DNA from: Novipirellula artificiosorum
GTDB lineage: Bacteria > Planctomycetota > Planctomycetia > Pirellulales > Pirellulaceae
Direction of reading: 5' to 3'
NCBI RefSeq assembly: GCF_007860135.1
Contig: NZ_SJPV01000007.1
Span: 329,823 to 393,822 of the forward strand
Length of the DNA: 64,000 nucleotides
Below are positions 51,336-60,772 of the stretch, piece by piece; within the stretch, counting starts at the first letter, position 1, and each line of letters opens with the position of its first letter. The position numbers and the translations under genes are program-made. The notes beneath the pieces were generated by a model, which saw only the letters and a list, made by a program, of their open reading frames with translations, searched no databases and was not told the DNA's origin.

Positions 51336-53957
51336 TTAGCGGAACGATACACGTTGCCATAGCCGCGGGTTGGGAATCGGTGATCTCGTCGTTGGGGTTC
51401 CCGCTGATTCGACTCGTGCCGAGACGAACCAGCTTTGGTTGGCGTGGATGGGCAAAGCCGACAAGTCGCGTCGAAGAATCGCAAGCTCGAAATCGATCGT
51501 CTGTTCCGTCTCCTTTGTCGCGACGTACCACGTCGGTTGCCACTCGGTGTGGCCGTCGACTGCATCATGCGTCTTGCCCGAGGTTGTGGTTTCCAGCTCA
51601 AATGCGGTTAGCAAGTCGAGATCGGTGTCTACGAGAATGTGCAGTCGATCGGATTGACTGAGGTCATGGTCCCGATTCGTTTTGGATTCCATCTCCGTTG
51701 GGTCGTGTTGAAGCAACGTTTTCTCGCAGCGAACGAACAGATAGACAAACTGATCGTCGTAACCCATTTGAAAGGGTGCGGCGCCGTCGACCGCTCGGCC
51801 CGTCGATTGCCAGAACGGTTCGTCGTTCGAACCGTCCAGCTTAGGACGCTCGGTCGCTTGGGCTGCGACCACACTGGCCGACGGGTTGTCTTGAAGCAAG
51901 GGGGTCCAATCGTTCGAGGACGGCGTGTTTACCAATCGGCGGTAGTTTCCCGATTCGGGGCTCACGACTTCCAACGAATCCGCATCACCTCGTTGGCGTG
52001 AAGCTTCACCCGCAATCAAGACAAGCGGGTGAAATTCCCATGCCAAATCCACTTCACGGGTTCGATTGGAAGTGGCCCCTTGTTTGCCGAGCGGCGTTGG
52101 GTTGGCCACGGCCACCTGCAAGGGGCTGATTCCTGACGCTTGCGTCACACGGTTTGCCTCGATTTGGAAGGGTGATACCGCGACCTGCTGGATCGTTGGC
52201 TCTGTGGTCGATTGACCGGCGACCGCTGCGGACATCGCGATCACGCTGCGCAATTTTTGCCACTCGCGACTGTTGAGCATGGCATCGAGCCGTAGACCGG
52301 ACCATTTTCCAAACGAATGGTCGGCGAATCGATCGACGCAGTGCCGCAGCAACTGCTCTTGAAAGGAAATGGCCAGCGGGAGGGTCTTTGAATCGAAATG
52401 ATCAAGTTTCTTATGGATGGACCATGCCAATCGCAACTGGTCTTGAGTCGCCGTTTGATCGAGTAGTGTCTTCAGCGACTTCGCGAATGCATCGGCTGAG
52501 GAGCTGTGGCGAATCAATTGTTCGACTCGCCTCGATTCGCTCAAGCGAGCCTGAACCACCTGCAACTCACGCCGATTCGCCCGTTGCTGCTCCAATGCGA
52601 GTTTTTGTCCTGGATCCATCGGAAGACCCGCGGTGACCGAATCACCACGACGAGAACGGTCCGCCATGTCGTAGAAATACTTCATGGAAATCATCGCCTC
52701 GGAGGAGGTTTCGGGCGCGACGTACTGAAGTGAATCCTCCCATAAATCGTTCGCCACGGCTCCGACAAGAGGCATCAGGGCGTTCGGATGAAGCGTACGG
52801 TCGCCCCCGCTTTGCCAGCTGTAACGGATTACGCGGCCAATTCCCGCTGCGACCGCAAGTTGGGTGAAGGCGTCACGAGTGCCGCTGTCGAGCGACTGAT
52901 CGACAACAACGACGCTGGGCCGATGAATGGAGATCCAGTTCTTTGCTTCCACGGCAATCGCATGGCCCGCCGCATCGGCAGGATGGATCGCATCCACGGC
53001 TGCAGCGCCGAGCGCCGCAGCAGCCTGACGGGCCAGTTCCAATTCGCCACTCGATTTGGCGTCTCGCAGCAGCACACTGATCCGTTGTCCGCTTGCCAAT
53101 GCTTCGGATCCTATCAAGGGCCACGGAACCGTGGCGGCGTTGCGGGCGATGATCAAGACGGCCGTGCGTCGTTGGCTTCCACGGATGGCTTCCCAGTTTC
53201 CAGATGGACGCTCGCTGCGAAGAATCACACCGTGATCGCCGACTGCGAACCAAGTGCTTGCACCGGAACCTTGTTGGACGTCAGCAACGTCACGAACCAC
53301 GGTTGACGCACCCGTGGCTTGGACCCATGCCAATCGGACTGCCGAATCCGCCTCGCGAGGCAACTCAGACGGGCCGTCCAATTCACCCGTGCTGGTCCAC
53401 GATCGTCCACCGTCGTGACTTTCGAACTCGCGAGATTCTGCGGCCGAGGACCAATCGCCGATGGCCACCACGGCGTTGTCTTGTTTGCGCCGGCTCAACG
53501 TGGCCAGTCGCGGTAGTTCCTTGTCGCTGCCTCGCTGCCATCGTTTGCCACCATCGTCGGACCAAATGACGACCGCTCGGCTGATTTGGGTGATTCGGTC
53601 GTATTGCCCCCCCACGGCAACCGCTTGGGTATCATTGATCCAAATCACATCGTTCAACCCACAAGCCACGCTGCTGGATTGTTGTTGCCAGGAAGTCCCG
53701 GCGTCCTCGGATCGCAACAAGACGCCATGGTCGCCAACCGCCAATCCAAGTTGGCCGTTTGGGCTAAAACCAATCGCCTGCAGCGATGCGTCTTCGCGGA
53801 GCCGCTGGCTCGGGGTGTACGAGGCGGCGGATTGCATGGCGGATTGGGCGGCCAAATTGGGCGAAAGGCAAGCCGCGGTAAGCCAAGCCGTGGTAAGCCA
53901 AACGGCGATCAGGCAGAACCTCGCCTTGGTTTTGCTTCGGAGACGTGTCGGTTTCAT
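51336..53957 (-). CDS. Exported YCF48-like propeller fused to CBM9-like domain
   Basis: An 873-residue protein. A signal peptide (FCLIAVWLTTAWLTAACLSP) is followed by BNR/YCF48-type propeller blades: GLAVGDHGVLLRSEDAGTSW, QAVAVGGQYD, WSDDGGKRWQRG and WFAVGDHGVILRSE. The middle part (about 270-640) has Rossmann-like alternation and a coiled coil. The last 150 residues resemble a CBM9/DOMON-like sugar or heme fold (RPKLDGSNDEPFW, DDQFVYLFVRCEK, DRLHILVDTDLD). It begins three bases after the fluC stop codon, so the two are coupled. The function is unknown. The YCF48 name is by shape of repeats, not by proven role. Confidence 0.7.
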   Translation of the reverse strand: MKPTRLRSKTKARFCLIAVWLTTAWLTAACLSPNLAAQSAMQSAASYTPSQRLREDASLQAIGFSPNGQLGLAVGDHGVLLRSEDAGTSWQQQSSSVACGLNDVIWINDTQAVAVGGQYDRITQISRAVVIWSDDGGKRWQRGSDKELPRLATLSRRKQDNAVVAIGDWSSAAESREFESHDGGRSWTSTGELDGPSELPREADSAVRLAWVQATGASTVVRDVADVQQGSGASTWFAVGDHGVILRSERPSGNWEAIRGSQRRTAVLIIARNAATVPWPLIGSEALASGQRISVLLRDAKSSGELELARQAAAALGAAAVDAIHPADAAGHAIAVEAKNWISIHRPSVVVVDQSLDSGTRDAFTQLAVAAGIGRVIRYSWQSGGDRTLHPNALMPLVGAVANDLWEDSLQYVAPETSSEAMISMKYFYDMADRSRRGDSVTAGLPMDPGQKLALEQQRANRRELQVVQARLSESRRVEQLIRHSSSADAFAKSLKTLLDQTATQDQLRLAWSIHKKLDHFDSKTLPLAISFQEQLLRHCVDRFADHSFGKWSGLRLDAMLNSREWQKLRSVIAMSAAVAGQSTTEPTIQQVAVSPFQIEANRVTQASGISPLQVAVANPTPLGKQGATSNRTREVDLAWEFHPLVLIAGEASRQRGDADSLEVVSPESGNYRRLVNTPSSNDWTPLLQDNPSASVVAAQATERPKLDGSNDEPFWQSTGRAVDGAAPFQMGYDDQFVYLFVRCEKTLLQHDPTEMESKTNRDHDLSQSDRLHILVDTDLDLLTAFELETTTSGKTHDAVDGHTEWQPTWYVATKETEQTIDFELAILRRDLSALPIHANQSWFVSARVESAGTPTTRSPIPNPRLWQRVSFR

Positions 53958-53960
53958 TGC

Positions 53961-54350
53961 TTAAGCCATCCATCCTTTGACCAGTACCAAAGTTCCCAGC
54001 AGAGCGGCCCATCCGAGAAAAAGATTCGCGGCGACATAGACCGATGCGGCCAGCCATCGTTGTTCGTCGGCCAGAAAGATCGATTCGGCAGCGAACGTAG
54101 AAAATGTGGTCAACGCGCCGAGAAAACCGACCCGAAGGCCCAGCAATGCCGCGGGGGAAATCGCAGCGGATGCGGCGCAGTATTCCGCTAAACCGCCGAT
54201 TGCGGCGCATCCGATCACGTTGGCGATCGTCGTGCCTACCATCGCACTGCTGCCGGGGATCGCGATGGCCGTCAAGGTGATCCCATATCGGGCGACCGCT
54301 CCACATGCTCCTCCAGCCGCTACGGCTACGAGATTGGACCAAGTTGTCAT
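53961..54350 (-). CDS. fluC: Fluoride channel FluC/CrcB
   Basis: A 129-residue, four-helix protein of the dual-topology fluoride channel family. The conserved GGACGAVARY near the start, GTTIANVIGCAAIGG (with the pore Asn) and GFLGALTTFSTFAAE (with the Phe-box and polar track TTFST) are intact. ATG 54350 is preferred to a frame open to 54392. It exports toxic fluoride that enters as HF. I looked for a crcB fluoride riboswitch in the leader and did not recognise one. It is the first gene of a three-gene operon with the YCF48-like and membrane proteins. Confidence 0.92.
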   Translation of the reverse strand: MTTWSNLVAVAAGGACGAVARYGITLTAIAIPGSSAMVGTTIANVIGCAAIGGLAEYCAASAAISPAALLGLRVGFLGALTTFSTFAAESIFLADEQRWLAASVYVAANLFLGWAALLGTLVLVKGWMA

Positions 54351-54490
54351 TGTCTGAAACCGAATGAACCATTGCCTAAGTCGAGGTGCCAACTTACGTT
54401 AGACGCGTAGCGTCGGTCTTTTGGCTGGCGGCGTAAACGTCAATTTTCGAAACTTCCTGTTGCGGGAAGGGAAAAAACGCTAAATTTGGC

Positions 54491-54513
54491 TGCCGAGGGC
54501 AGTTCCCTTGGCA
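54491..54513 (+). promoter_or_regulatory. Stem-loop in the fluC-ilvB divergent gap
   Basis: A 9-bp stem, TGCCGAGGG and CCCTTGGCA, with one G-U pair in the RNA on the plus strand and a 5-base loop. A smaller hairpin GACGC-GTA-GCGTC is at 54402-54414. The gap of 313 bases otherwise shows no gene. The larger hairpin could belong to the leader of ilvB, but it lacks the run of T that an attenuator would need. Confidence 0.4.
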
Positions 54514-54663
54514 TTGGCCCCTGTAAACTTTTCCGCGACAAAAGACCAGAGATTACCTTTGGTTTGCTACCCTTACGCCCCTTCGAGCGTGTCTACGAGA
54601 TCGTTGCGACGTTTTGCTTGATATCCACCTTTCCTCTCTTTTTATTGTGTGTTAACTGAACCG

Positions 54664-56439
54664 ATGAGTACTGCTAAAGCTGCCGCCAAAGAAACGCAAG
54701 TGATGACCGGAGCCGATATCCTGGTCAAATCGTTAGTGGATCATGGCGTCGACGTCCTTTTCGCCTACCCAGGTGGATGCAGTATGCCGATGCACCAGGC
54801 GTTGACGCGGTTCGGTGAGTCGATTCGAACGATTTTGCCTCGACACGAGCAGGGAGGCGGTTTCGCGGCTCAGGGATACGCTCGTAGCACCGGCCAGGTG
54901 GGCGTGGTGATGGCCACCAGCGGGCCAGGGGCGACCAACTTGGTGACGGCGATTGCCGATGCAAAACTCGATAGCGTCCCGATGTTGTGTATCACCGGTC
55001 AAGTGCCAACCGGGGCGATCGGTTCCGATGCGTTCCAGGAAACGCCTATGGTCGAGATTTGTCGCGGCATCACCAAACACCATTACTTGGTCACCGATAT
55101 CGCTGATTTGCCGCGAATCATGAAAGAGGCGTTCTACATTGCGACCAGCGGTCGGCCAGGACCGGTTTTGGTCGACATGCCAAAAGACGTCCAGCTCAGC
55201 ACGTATGAAATCGACATGGATCCGCCGATGAATTTGCCCGGCTACGATCCAGAGCCCCCGGTCGTGCCAGGCGAAACCCTTCGTCAAATTGCCGCAGCCA
55301 TTAAATTGGCTCGGCGACCGATGATCTACGCCGGTGGTGGCATCATTATCGGGGGCGCCAGTGAAGATCTGCGTGAATTTATTCGTAAAACGGGGATTCC
55401 GGCTACCACGACGCTGATGGGGCTCGGAGCGATCCCACCCGAAGACGATCATTACATGTCATGGCTCGGAATGCACGGGGCCGCGTATGCCAACTATGCC
55501 GTTCGCGATTGCGATTTGTTGATCGCGTTGGGGGTTCGTTTCGACGATCGTGTGACCGGGAAAGTCGAAGCCTTTGCAAAAGATGCCAAGATCATCCACG
55601 TCGACATCGACGCTTCCGAACTGAACAAGAACAAACAAGCCCACATTGCTGTCCGCGGCGACGTCAAACAAGTGCTGACGGAACTGAATAAGGTGGTCCA
55701 AAAACCCGAGATCTCCGAGTGGCAAGCCCATTGTGACAAGATCAAGGCCGAGCATCCGTTCCGCTACGACGAGAACTTTGACGGGATTTTGCAACAGCAT
55801 GCAATTAAGACGTTGAGTGACATGACGTCAAAAATGGATACCTACGTGTCGGTCGGCGTCGGCCAGCATCAAATGTGGGCCGCCCAGTTTTTTGAGTTCC
55901 GCCGTCCGCGGACCTGGCATAGCAGCAGTGGGCTTGGCACCATGGGATTTGGACTGCCGGCCGCAATGGGAGTCCAGGCTGCCCACCCCAATTCCCTCGT
56001 GATCGACATCGATGGGGACGGCAGTTTCCAGATGAACATCCAAGAGTTGGCGACCTGCTACTGCGAGGAATTGCCGGTCAAGGTTCTGCTGCTCAACAAC
56101 CAGCACCTTGGCATGGTGGTTCAGTGGGAAGATCGGTTTATGGAACGCAACCGTGCCCACACCTACTTGGGGCCGATCCGCCACGAAGAAGCCGCCGGCC
56201 AAAGTACCGCAGAACGATTTACGTACGCGGAGGACCGCTATCCCGATTTCGTCCAAATTGCCAAAGGCTATGGATGTGGTGCAGCGACCGTTCGTAAAAA
56301 GGCGGACCTCGAAGCAGCGCTACGTGAAATGATCGAGCACAAAGGGCCCTTCCTGCTGGATGTCCAGGTTCCCTATCAAGAACACGTGCTGCCCATGATC
56401 CCCGGCGGAATGACCGTGGACGATATCATTTTGGAGTAA
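54664..56439 (+). CDS. ilvB: Acetolactate synthase large (catalytic) subunit
   Basis: A 591-residue ThDP enzyme, the normal length for AHAS. The catalytic Glu62 is in RHEQGGGFAAQGYARSTGQ. AHAS-specific segments are GARFDDRVTG-like LGVRFDDRVTG and IDGDGSFQMNIQELATC, the ThDP/Mg motif ending in LLNNQHLGMVVQWEDRF. It condenses two pyruvates, or pyruvate and 2-oxobutyrate, in branched-chain amino acid synthesis. The small subunit IlvN is not downstream; the next gene is unrelated. A GTG at 54649 is open upstream, but ATG 54664 fits the family. Confidence 0.95.
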   Translation: MSTAKAAAKETQVMTGADILVKSLVDHGVDVLFAYPGGCSMPMHQALTRFGESIRTILPRHEQGGGFAAQGYARSTGQVGVVMATSGPGATNLVTAIADAKLDSVPMLCITGQVPTGAIGSDAFQETPMVEICRGITKHHYLVTDIADLPRIMKEAFYIATSGRPGPVLVDMPKDVQLSTYEIDMDPPMNLPGYDPEPPVVPGETLRQIAAAIKLARRPMIYAGGGIIIGGASEDLREFIRKTGIPATTTLMGLGAIPPEDDHYMSWLGMHGAAYANYAVRDCDLLIALGVRFDDRVTGKVEAFAKDAKIIHVDIDASELNKNKQAHIAVRGDVKQVLTELNKVVQKPEISEWQAHCDKIKAEHPFRYDENFDGILQQHAIKTLSDMTSKMDTYVSVGVGQHQMWAAQFFEFRRPRTWHSSSGLGTMGFGLPAAMGVQAAHPNSLVIDIDGDGSFQMNIQELATCYCEELPVKVLLLNNQHLGMVVQWEDRFMERNRAHTYLGPIRHEEAAGQSTAERFTYAEDRYPDFVQIAKGYGCGAATVRKKADLEAALREMIEHKGPFLLDVQVPYQEHVLPMIPGGMTVDDIILE

Positions 56440-56524
56440 CCGCTCCGTGCGCTGGGGCCGACCTGCATGCCGCCGAGGTAGCCGTCCCGCGATACACCGC
56501 CCTGCCTCCGTAAACGCTGTCGCG

Positions 56525-56576
56525 ATATCGCTGAACCGTATCGCTGAACTGTATCGCTGAACTGTATCGCTGAACT
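56525..56576. repeat. Four-copy 13-base tandem repeat
   Basis: The unit GTATCGCTGAACT occurs three times exactly (56538-56576) and once with two changes at the start (56525-56537). It lies in the 386-base gap between ilvB and the next small gene; nothing else gene-like is in this gap. Confidence 0.9.
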
Positions 56577-56825
56577 GTGGAAACTCTCAAAATGCGCTTG
56601 GTGTGTCATCGGAATGACGGCGCCTGCGGCTTGTGTTGGTGCTGCTTCCAATGTCCAACTTCAGCCGTAAACCTTTGTTTGGTAATGAGTTACGATTGTC
56701 TTATCGGATTGTCTTCGATCTCGGTACGATTGATGCGGTTAGGGAAAGGCAGACTTGTTGCGTTAGGACCGAGCGTGTCCCGTGACGGTTTGCAGACCCT
56801 CTCTCTGATTTCAGGACCCCAACAA

Positions 56826-57158
56826 ATGATTAAGAAACTTGTACTCTCCGCGGCCGTTGTCGTCGCATCCCTAGCGATCGGAAGCGAAGCGAAGGCTGAC
56901 CACGGTTGCTATGGGCCTCGCTATTCATCCTCGTATCACAGCAGCTATCGTGCTGGCCTCTACGGTCATGGCGTGCACCCTAGCGGTTATCGCAGTGGCT
57001 ACCGCGTGCCTGTTCACCATAGCTACCGAGGGCATTCGAGCTACCGAGGCTACGGCTATGGTTCGCCTTATGTTGCCCCCTATCGATCGTACTACGGTGG
57101 CAGCTTCGGCTACCCTGGTTATGGTCGTAGTGGCATCTCGTTTTCTATCGGTTTCTAA
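56826..57158 (+). CDS. Small Tyr/Ser/Gly-rich secreted protein
   Basis: A 110-residue protein with a clear signal peptide (LVLSAAVVVASLAIGSEAKA). The mature 85 residues are almost all Tyr, Ser, Gly, Arg and His (SSYHSSYRAGLYGHG and similar), with one Cys. A frame from 56577 is open but lacks a signal. It may be a surface, stalk or matrix protein, in which Tyr-rich repeats could cross-link; that is inference. It is a single gene. Confidence 0.75.
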   Translation: MIKKLVLSAAVVVASLAIGSEAKADHGCYGPRYSSSYHSSYRAGLYGHGVHPSGYRSGYRVPVHHSYRGHSSYRGYGYGSPYVAPYRSYYGGSFGYPGYGRSGISFSIGF

Positions 57159-57204
57159 TGGCCGAGAGACGCTTTCGGGTGGCGACGTCGTTTGAGAGAA
57201 AGCC

Positions 57205-58200
57205 TTAGCCTAACCGGCTAAGGTTTTCGATCTCTTCGGGCGTGAACTTTTTTTCCAATCGTGCTCCGAGCTGCGACACCACGCGAGCGGAGGCTTGGGA
57301 TGCGAGATGACCGGCCTGACGCCAATCCATCCCGTTGGTGATCCCGTACAACAGGGCACCGGCGTACATGTCGCCGGCTCCGGTGGTGTCGATCGCCTGC
57401 GTCTTGACTCCTTCGATTGGGAACGCTTCGCCACCGTGCATGACGATCGATCCCTTCGGGCCCAACGTTAAGGCAACGTTCTCGGCATGATCGTGAATGG
57501 TCGCGGCACAGGCGATGGGGTCTTTTTCACCGGTTAGGCTCTTGGCTTCCTCTTCGTTACAGAAGAAAAGGTCGACCGGGCCCGTGATCAGATCCCATAT
57601 CTCGTCGCGAATCAGGTTCACCAAAAACGGGTCCGAAGCGGTAAATGCGACCTTAATGCCATTGCTCTTGGCCAGTTCCATCGCCCGATAGGCTGCGGCT
57701 TTGGTCTTTTCGCCGGTCAAAAGGTAGCCTTCGATATAGACGTACTGGGACGCTTTGATCAATTCTTCATCGATGTCCGATTCCTCGAGCATGGCCGAGG
57801 CCCCGAGATTGGTGAGCATCGTTCGCTGCGCATCTTCGGTGATCAGAACGGCGCAGGTTCCGGTACGAAAACGGTCGGTTGGATCGACATCGATTTTGAC
57901 TCCAAGGTCGCGCATGTCTTTCAAGAAGGACTCTCCCACCTCGTCGCGGCCAATCTTGCCAATGAATGCAGCGGAGCCTCCGAATTCGGCAAGGGCCACG
58001 ATCGTATTGGCGGCGGACCCTCCAGCGCAACAATTCAGTGGCTGACCGTTGAGTCGATGCAGCACGGCACCTTGCTTTTCATCATCAACGAGGGTCATGA
58101 TTCCCTTTTCGAATCCAAGCTCGCCTAGCATTGCGTCTTGAACTCTCGCTTGGATGTCCATCAACGCGTTGCCCACACCAAGCACATCGTAAGACGCCAT
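57205..58200 (-). CDS. PfkB-family carbohydrate or adenosine kinase
   Basis: A 331-residue ribokinase-fold enzyme. The N-terminal GGSAANTIVALAEFGG is PfkB signature 1, and DTTGAGD (271-277) is signature 2 with the catalytic Asp277. The lid and length match the adenosine kinase-like branch of bacteria. The substrate (adenosine, fructose, inosine or a nucleoside) cannot be fixed by eye. It lies upstream of nothing cotranscribed; recG is 87 bases upstream on the same strand, so an operon of recG followed by this gene is possible. Confidence 0.9.
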   Translation of the reverse strand: MASYDVLGVGNALMDIQARVQDAMLGELGFEKGIMTLVDDEKQGAVLHRLNGQPLNCCAGGSAANTIVALAEFGGSAAFIGKIGRDEVGESFLKDMRDLGVKIDVDPTDRFRTGTCAVLITEDAQRTMLTNLGASAMLEESDIDEELIKASQYVYIEGYLLTGEKTKAAAYRAMELAKSNGIKVAFTASDPFLVNLIRDEIWDLITGPVDLFFCNEEEAKSLTGEKDPIACAATIHDHAENVALTLGPKGSIVMHGGEAFPIEGVKTQAIDTTGAGDMYAGALLYGITNGMDWRQAGHLASQASARVVSQLGARLEKKFTPEEIENLSRLG

Positions 58201-58287
58201 TCGATTCGCTACCTTTGAGAAAGAGACAAAAGAGAAAGGGTAAGTGATGGACAGAGGATAATGGGAAAACCTTGTCGCGTTAAGCGG

Positions 58288-60447
58288 TCAAGCGACGTCG
58301 CCCAAGTCCAGTCGCTTGCCGTATCGCCGCATCACTTGGGCCTTCAAGCGTTCCAGCTCGGGTGAGTCAAGTTCCGGATTCTCGTCAATCATGGATTGTG
58401 CCATCGCGCGAGCTACGATCAGGATCTCGAGGTCGCGGCTAGGATCGGCGATTCGCAGCGGTGCCAATCCGCTCTGTTTGCGTCCCAACAGATCGCCTGG
58501 ACCTCGCAATCGAAAATCGGCTTCCGCCAACGCGAACCCGTCTTCGGTTTCCTCAAGCAGCTTCAATCGTTCGTTTTCCGTCGGTGGTAAATCACCGTCG
58601 GTAAACAGGCAGAGGTGACCAGCGTGCGAGCCTCGCGAGATACGGCCTCGTAGTTGATGCAATTGGGCCAATCCAAACCGTTCAGCGCCAAAAATCGTCA
58701 TCACGGTGGCATTGGGGACATCGATTCCGACCTCGATCACGGTGGTGCTGACCAGGACATCAAAGCGTCCTTCGGAAAACGCCCTCATTGTTTGTAGCTT
58801 GTCCTCCGATCGCATTCGTCCGTGCAGCAACCCAATCCGAAAATCTGGCAGCGTTTTCTCGCAGAGATCTTGGTACACCGTTTCGACCGACGAGACATCT
58901 TCGCTTGCTTCCTCACCCTTTTCCTCCTCGGCGTCGTTCGATGACAACACTCGAGGTGCCACCACGAAGGCTTGACGGCCTTCCTGTAACCGATCTCGTA
59001 CAAACGACCACCACCGGTCTTTCCAACCATCGTGGGCCAAATAGGTGTTCACGGTCGCTCGGCCCGGTGGCTTTTCGCGGAGCGTGCTCAATTCCACATC
59101 ACCGAACAACGTCATCGCCATCGATCGTGGAATCGGTGTCGCTGACATGACCAGGTAATGCGGGTCCACTCCGCCGCTTCGAAGTGCAACTCGTTGTCCT
59201 ACTCCGAATTTGTGTTGTTCATCGATCACGCACAACCCGAGCTTGTTGAATTGGATGTCTCCGTACAGCAACGCCTGCGTGCCGACAAGGATGTCGATTT
59301 CTCCTGCCGCAGCTTGACGGATCGTCTTGGACCGTTGCGACTTGGTCAATGATCCGCATAGCAACCCAATTCGTACGCGACTTCCTGCGAGGATCTTGTT
59401 CAAGGTGTCAAAGTGCTGCCGAGCGAGTACCTCGGTCGGTGCCATCATCACCGCCTGATGCTCGTTGGCCACCGCGAGCATCATGGCATACACGGCGACG
59501 ACGGTTTTTCCACTGCCGACATCGCCTTGCAGCAATCGGTTCATCGGGAACTGGCACGACATGTCCCCTTTGATCTCCTGGATGGCTCGCAGCTGGTCAC
59601 TTGTCAATTCGAACGGAAACCGGTTCAAAATGCGTGCGTCAATCATTGCGCTGGGGGTGAGCGGTGGTGACTTCAAATCGCTCGTCAGTTTTCTCCGTCT
59701 CATCGCCAATGCGAGTTGCATCACCAGCAACTCTTGGAAGACCAAGCGTGTTCGCGCGGCTTGCATCGAAGCTTCGTTGGTTGGTTGATGAATCTGTTGC
59801 AGAGCGGTTTCGATTTCGGGGAGAGTCCCCGCAAGTTCGATTCCGGCTTCTCGCAGCTGCTGGGCCGAGGATTCACGCAACGAGAGCGGCATCACCTCGA
59901 CAAACTGGCCTGCCACTGCCTCGAGCACATCCGCGACCAAAACTCGCAAGTCCTTTTGGCGAACGCCTTCGGTTAGCGAGTAGAGCGCTAACATTTTGGG
60001 TTTGGCAATATCCTCGTCGCTGTCAAACAACGTGATTTGAGGATGCACAAATTCCATTCGCAATCCCGTCAACTTGGGCGTGCCCGAGATCATCACCTTT
60101 TGGTCAACCCGCAGCTGTTCGGCTCGATAGGGTTGGTTAAAGAAGAGGATGCGCACGGCCCCGGTTTCGTTTTCAACAATGGCACCGAAAACCGACTTTC
60201 CAGGTGATCGCGATGCGAGTTCGACATCGGTAATCTTTCCGATCAGCGACGCTGGTTCACCCTCTCGTAGTTCGCCAACCGGTCTGGGTGGCGCCGGTCG
60301 CTCGTAATCACGAGGAAAGAAAAACGCGACGTCCTGAGCCGTTCTTAGTCCCAATTTCGCGAGTCGGTTCGCGCGGACGTTTCCCATGCCCGACAAGAAC
60401 GGAAGGGGCGTGGACATGCGAACGGGTGGTTTCGAGTTTTCTTCCAT
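58288..60447 (-). CDS. recG: ATP-dependent DNA helicase RecG
   Basis: A 719-residue helicase, near the usual 690-700. It has a wedge OB domain (EPASLIGKITDVELASRSPG), Walker A QGDVGSGKTVVAV, the DEQH box CVIDEQHKFGVGQR, motif III SATPIPRSMAMTLFGD, and the RecG-specific C-terminus with RLRGPGDLLGRKQSG. It remodels stalled replication forks and branch-migrates Holliday junctions. An acidic insert (EEEKGEEASEDVSS) in the second helicase domain is unusual. The downstream kinase gene may be cotranscribed. Confidence 0.97.
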   Translation of the reverse strand: MEENSKPPVRMSTPLPFLSGMGNVRANRLAKLGLRTAQDVAFFFPRDYERPAPPRPVGELREGEPASLIGKITDVELASRSPGKSVFGAIVENETGAVRILFFNQPYRAEQLRVDQKVMISGTPKLTGLRMEFVHPQITLFDSDEDIAKPKMLALYSLTEGVRQKDLRVLVADVLEAVAGQFVEVMPLSLRESSAQQLREAGIELAGTLPEIETALQQIHQPTNEASMQAARTRLVFQELLVMQLALAMRRRKLTSDLKSPPLTPSAMIDARILNRFPFELTSDQLRAIQEIKGDMSCQFPMNRLLQGDVGSGKTVVAVYAMMLAVANEHQAVMMAPTEVLARQHFDTLNKILAGSRVRIGLLCGSLTKSQRSKTIRQAAAGEIDILVGTQALLYGDIQFNKLGLCVIDEQHKFGVGQRVALRSGGVDPHYLVMSATPIPRSMAMTLFGDVELSTLREKPPGRATVNTYLAHDGWKDRWWSFVRDRLQEGRQAFVVAPRVLSSNDAEEEKGEEASEDVSSVETVYQDLCEKTLPDFRIGLLHGRMRSEDKLQTMRAFSEGRFDVLVSTTVIEVGIDVPNATVMTIFGAERFGLAQLHQLRGRISRGSHAGHLCLFTDGDLPPTENERLKLLEETEDGFALAEADFRLRGPGDLLGRKQSGLAPLRIADPSRDLEILIVARAMAQSMIDENPELDSPELERLKAQVMRRYGKRLDLGDVA

Positions 60448-60693
60448 TCTGATTCAGCGACAGCCGCATGGGGTGGGGCTAAAGCATTTTCAAGACGGAC
60501 GTGCGAGCTGAACAGGGTGTCAGGAACGAATGGCATTGCCGGTTGGTCGAGCAGGACTTACGTTTCGGGTGGTCGTGCCGGACGTCAGTCTATCGTCCGC
60601 TGTTGGCCGTGTCATCCGCTCCAAGGCTTTTGGGGGCGCGGATGCGCGCGGGGATCGCTTGGAGCCGGACGATGGCCAAGAACCGGCCGGGGA

Positions 60694-60721
60694 GTGACAT
60701 TCAGTCGAACTTGCCTACAAT
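60694..60721 (+). promoter_or_regulatory. Sigma-70-like promoter of the M13 peptidase
   Basis: GTGACA (60694-60699) and TACAAT (60716-60721) are spaced by 16 bases and each differ from consensus at one position. The expected start of transcription leaves about 45 bases before the ATG at 60773. The rest of the 325-base gap 60448-60772 holds no gene I can support. Confidence 0.55.
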
Positions 60722-60772
60722 CGGTCTCTCATTCACGTCTGAACAAAACACGATTGCCGGAGAGAGCGACCT

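Noticed and set aside
54351..54460. Fluoride riboswitch expected upstream of fluC
   Set aside because: I could not find the conserved crcB-motif pairing or sequence in the leader on the minus strand; a covariance search would be decisive.
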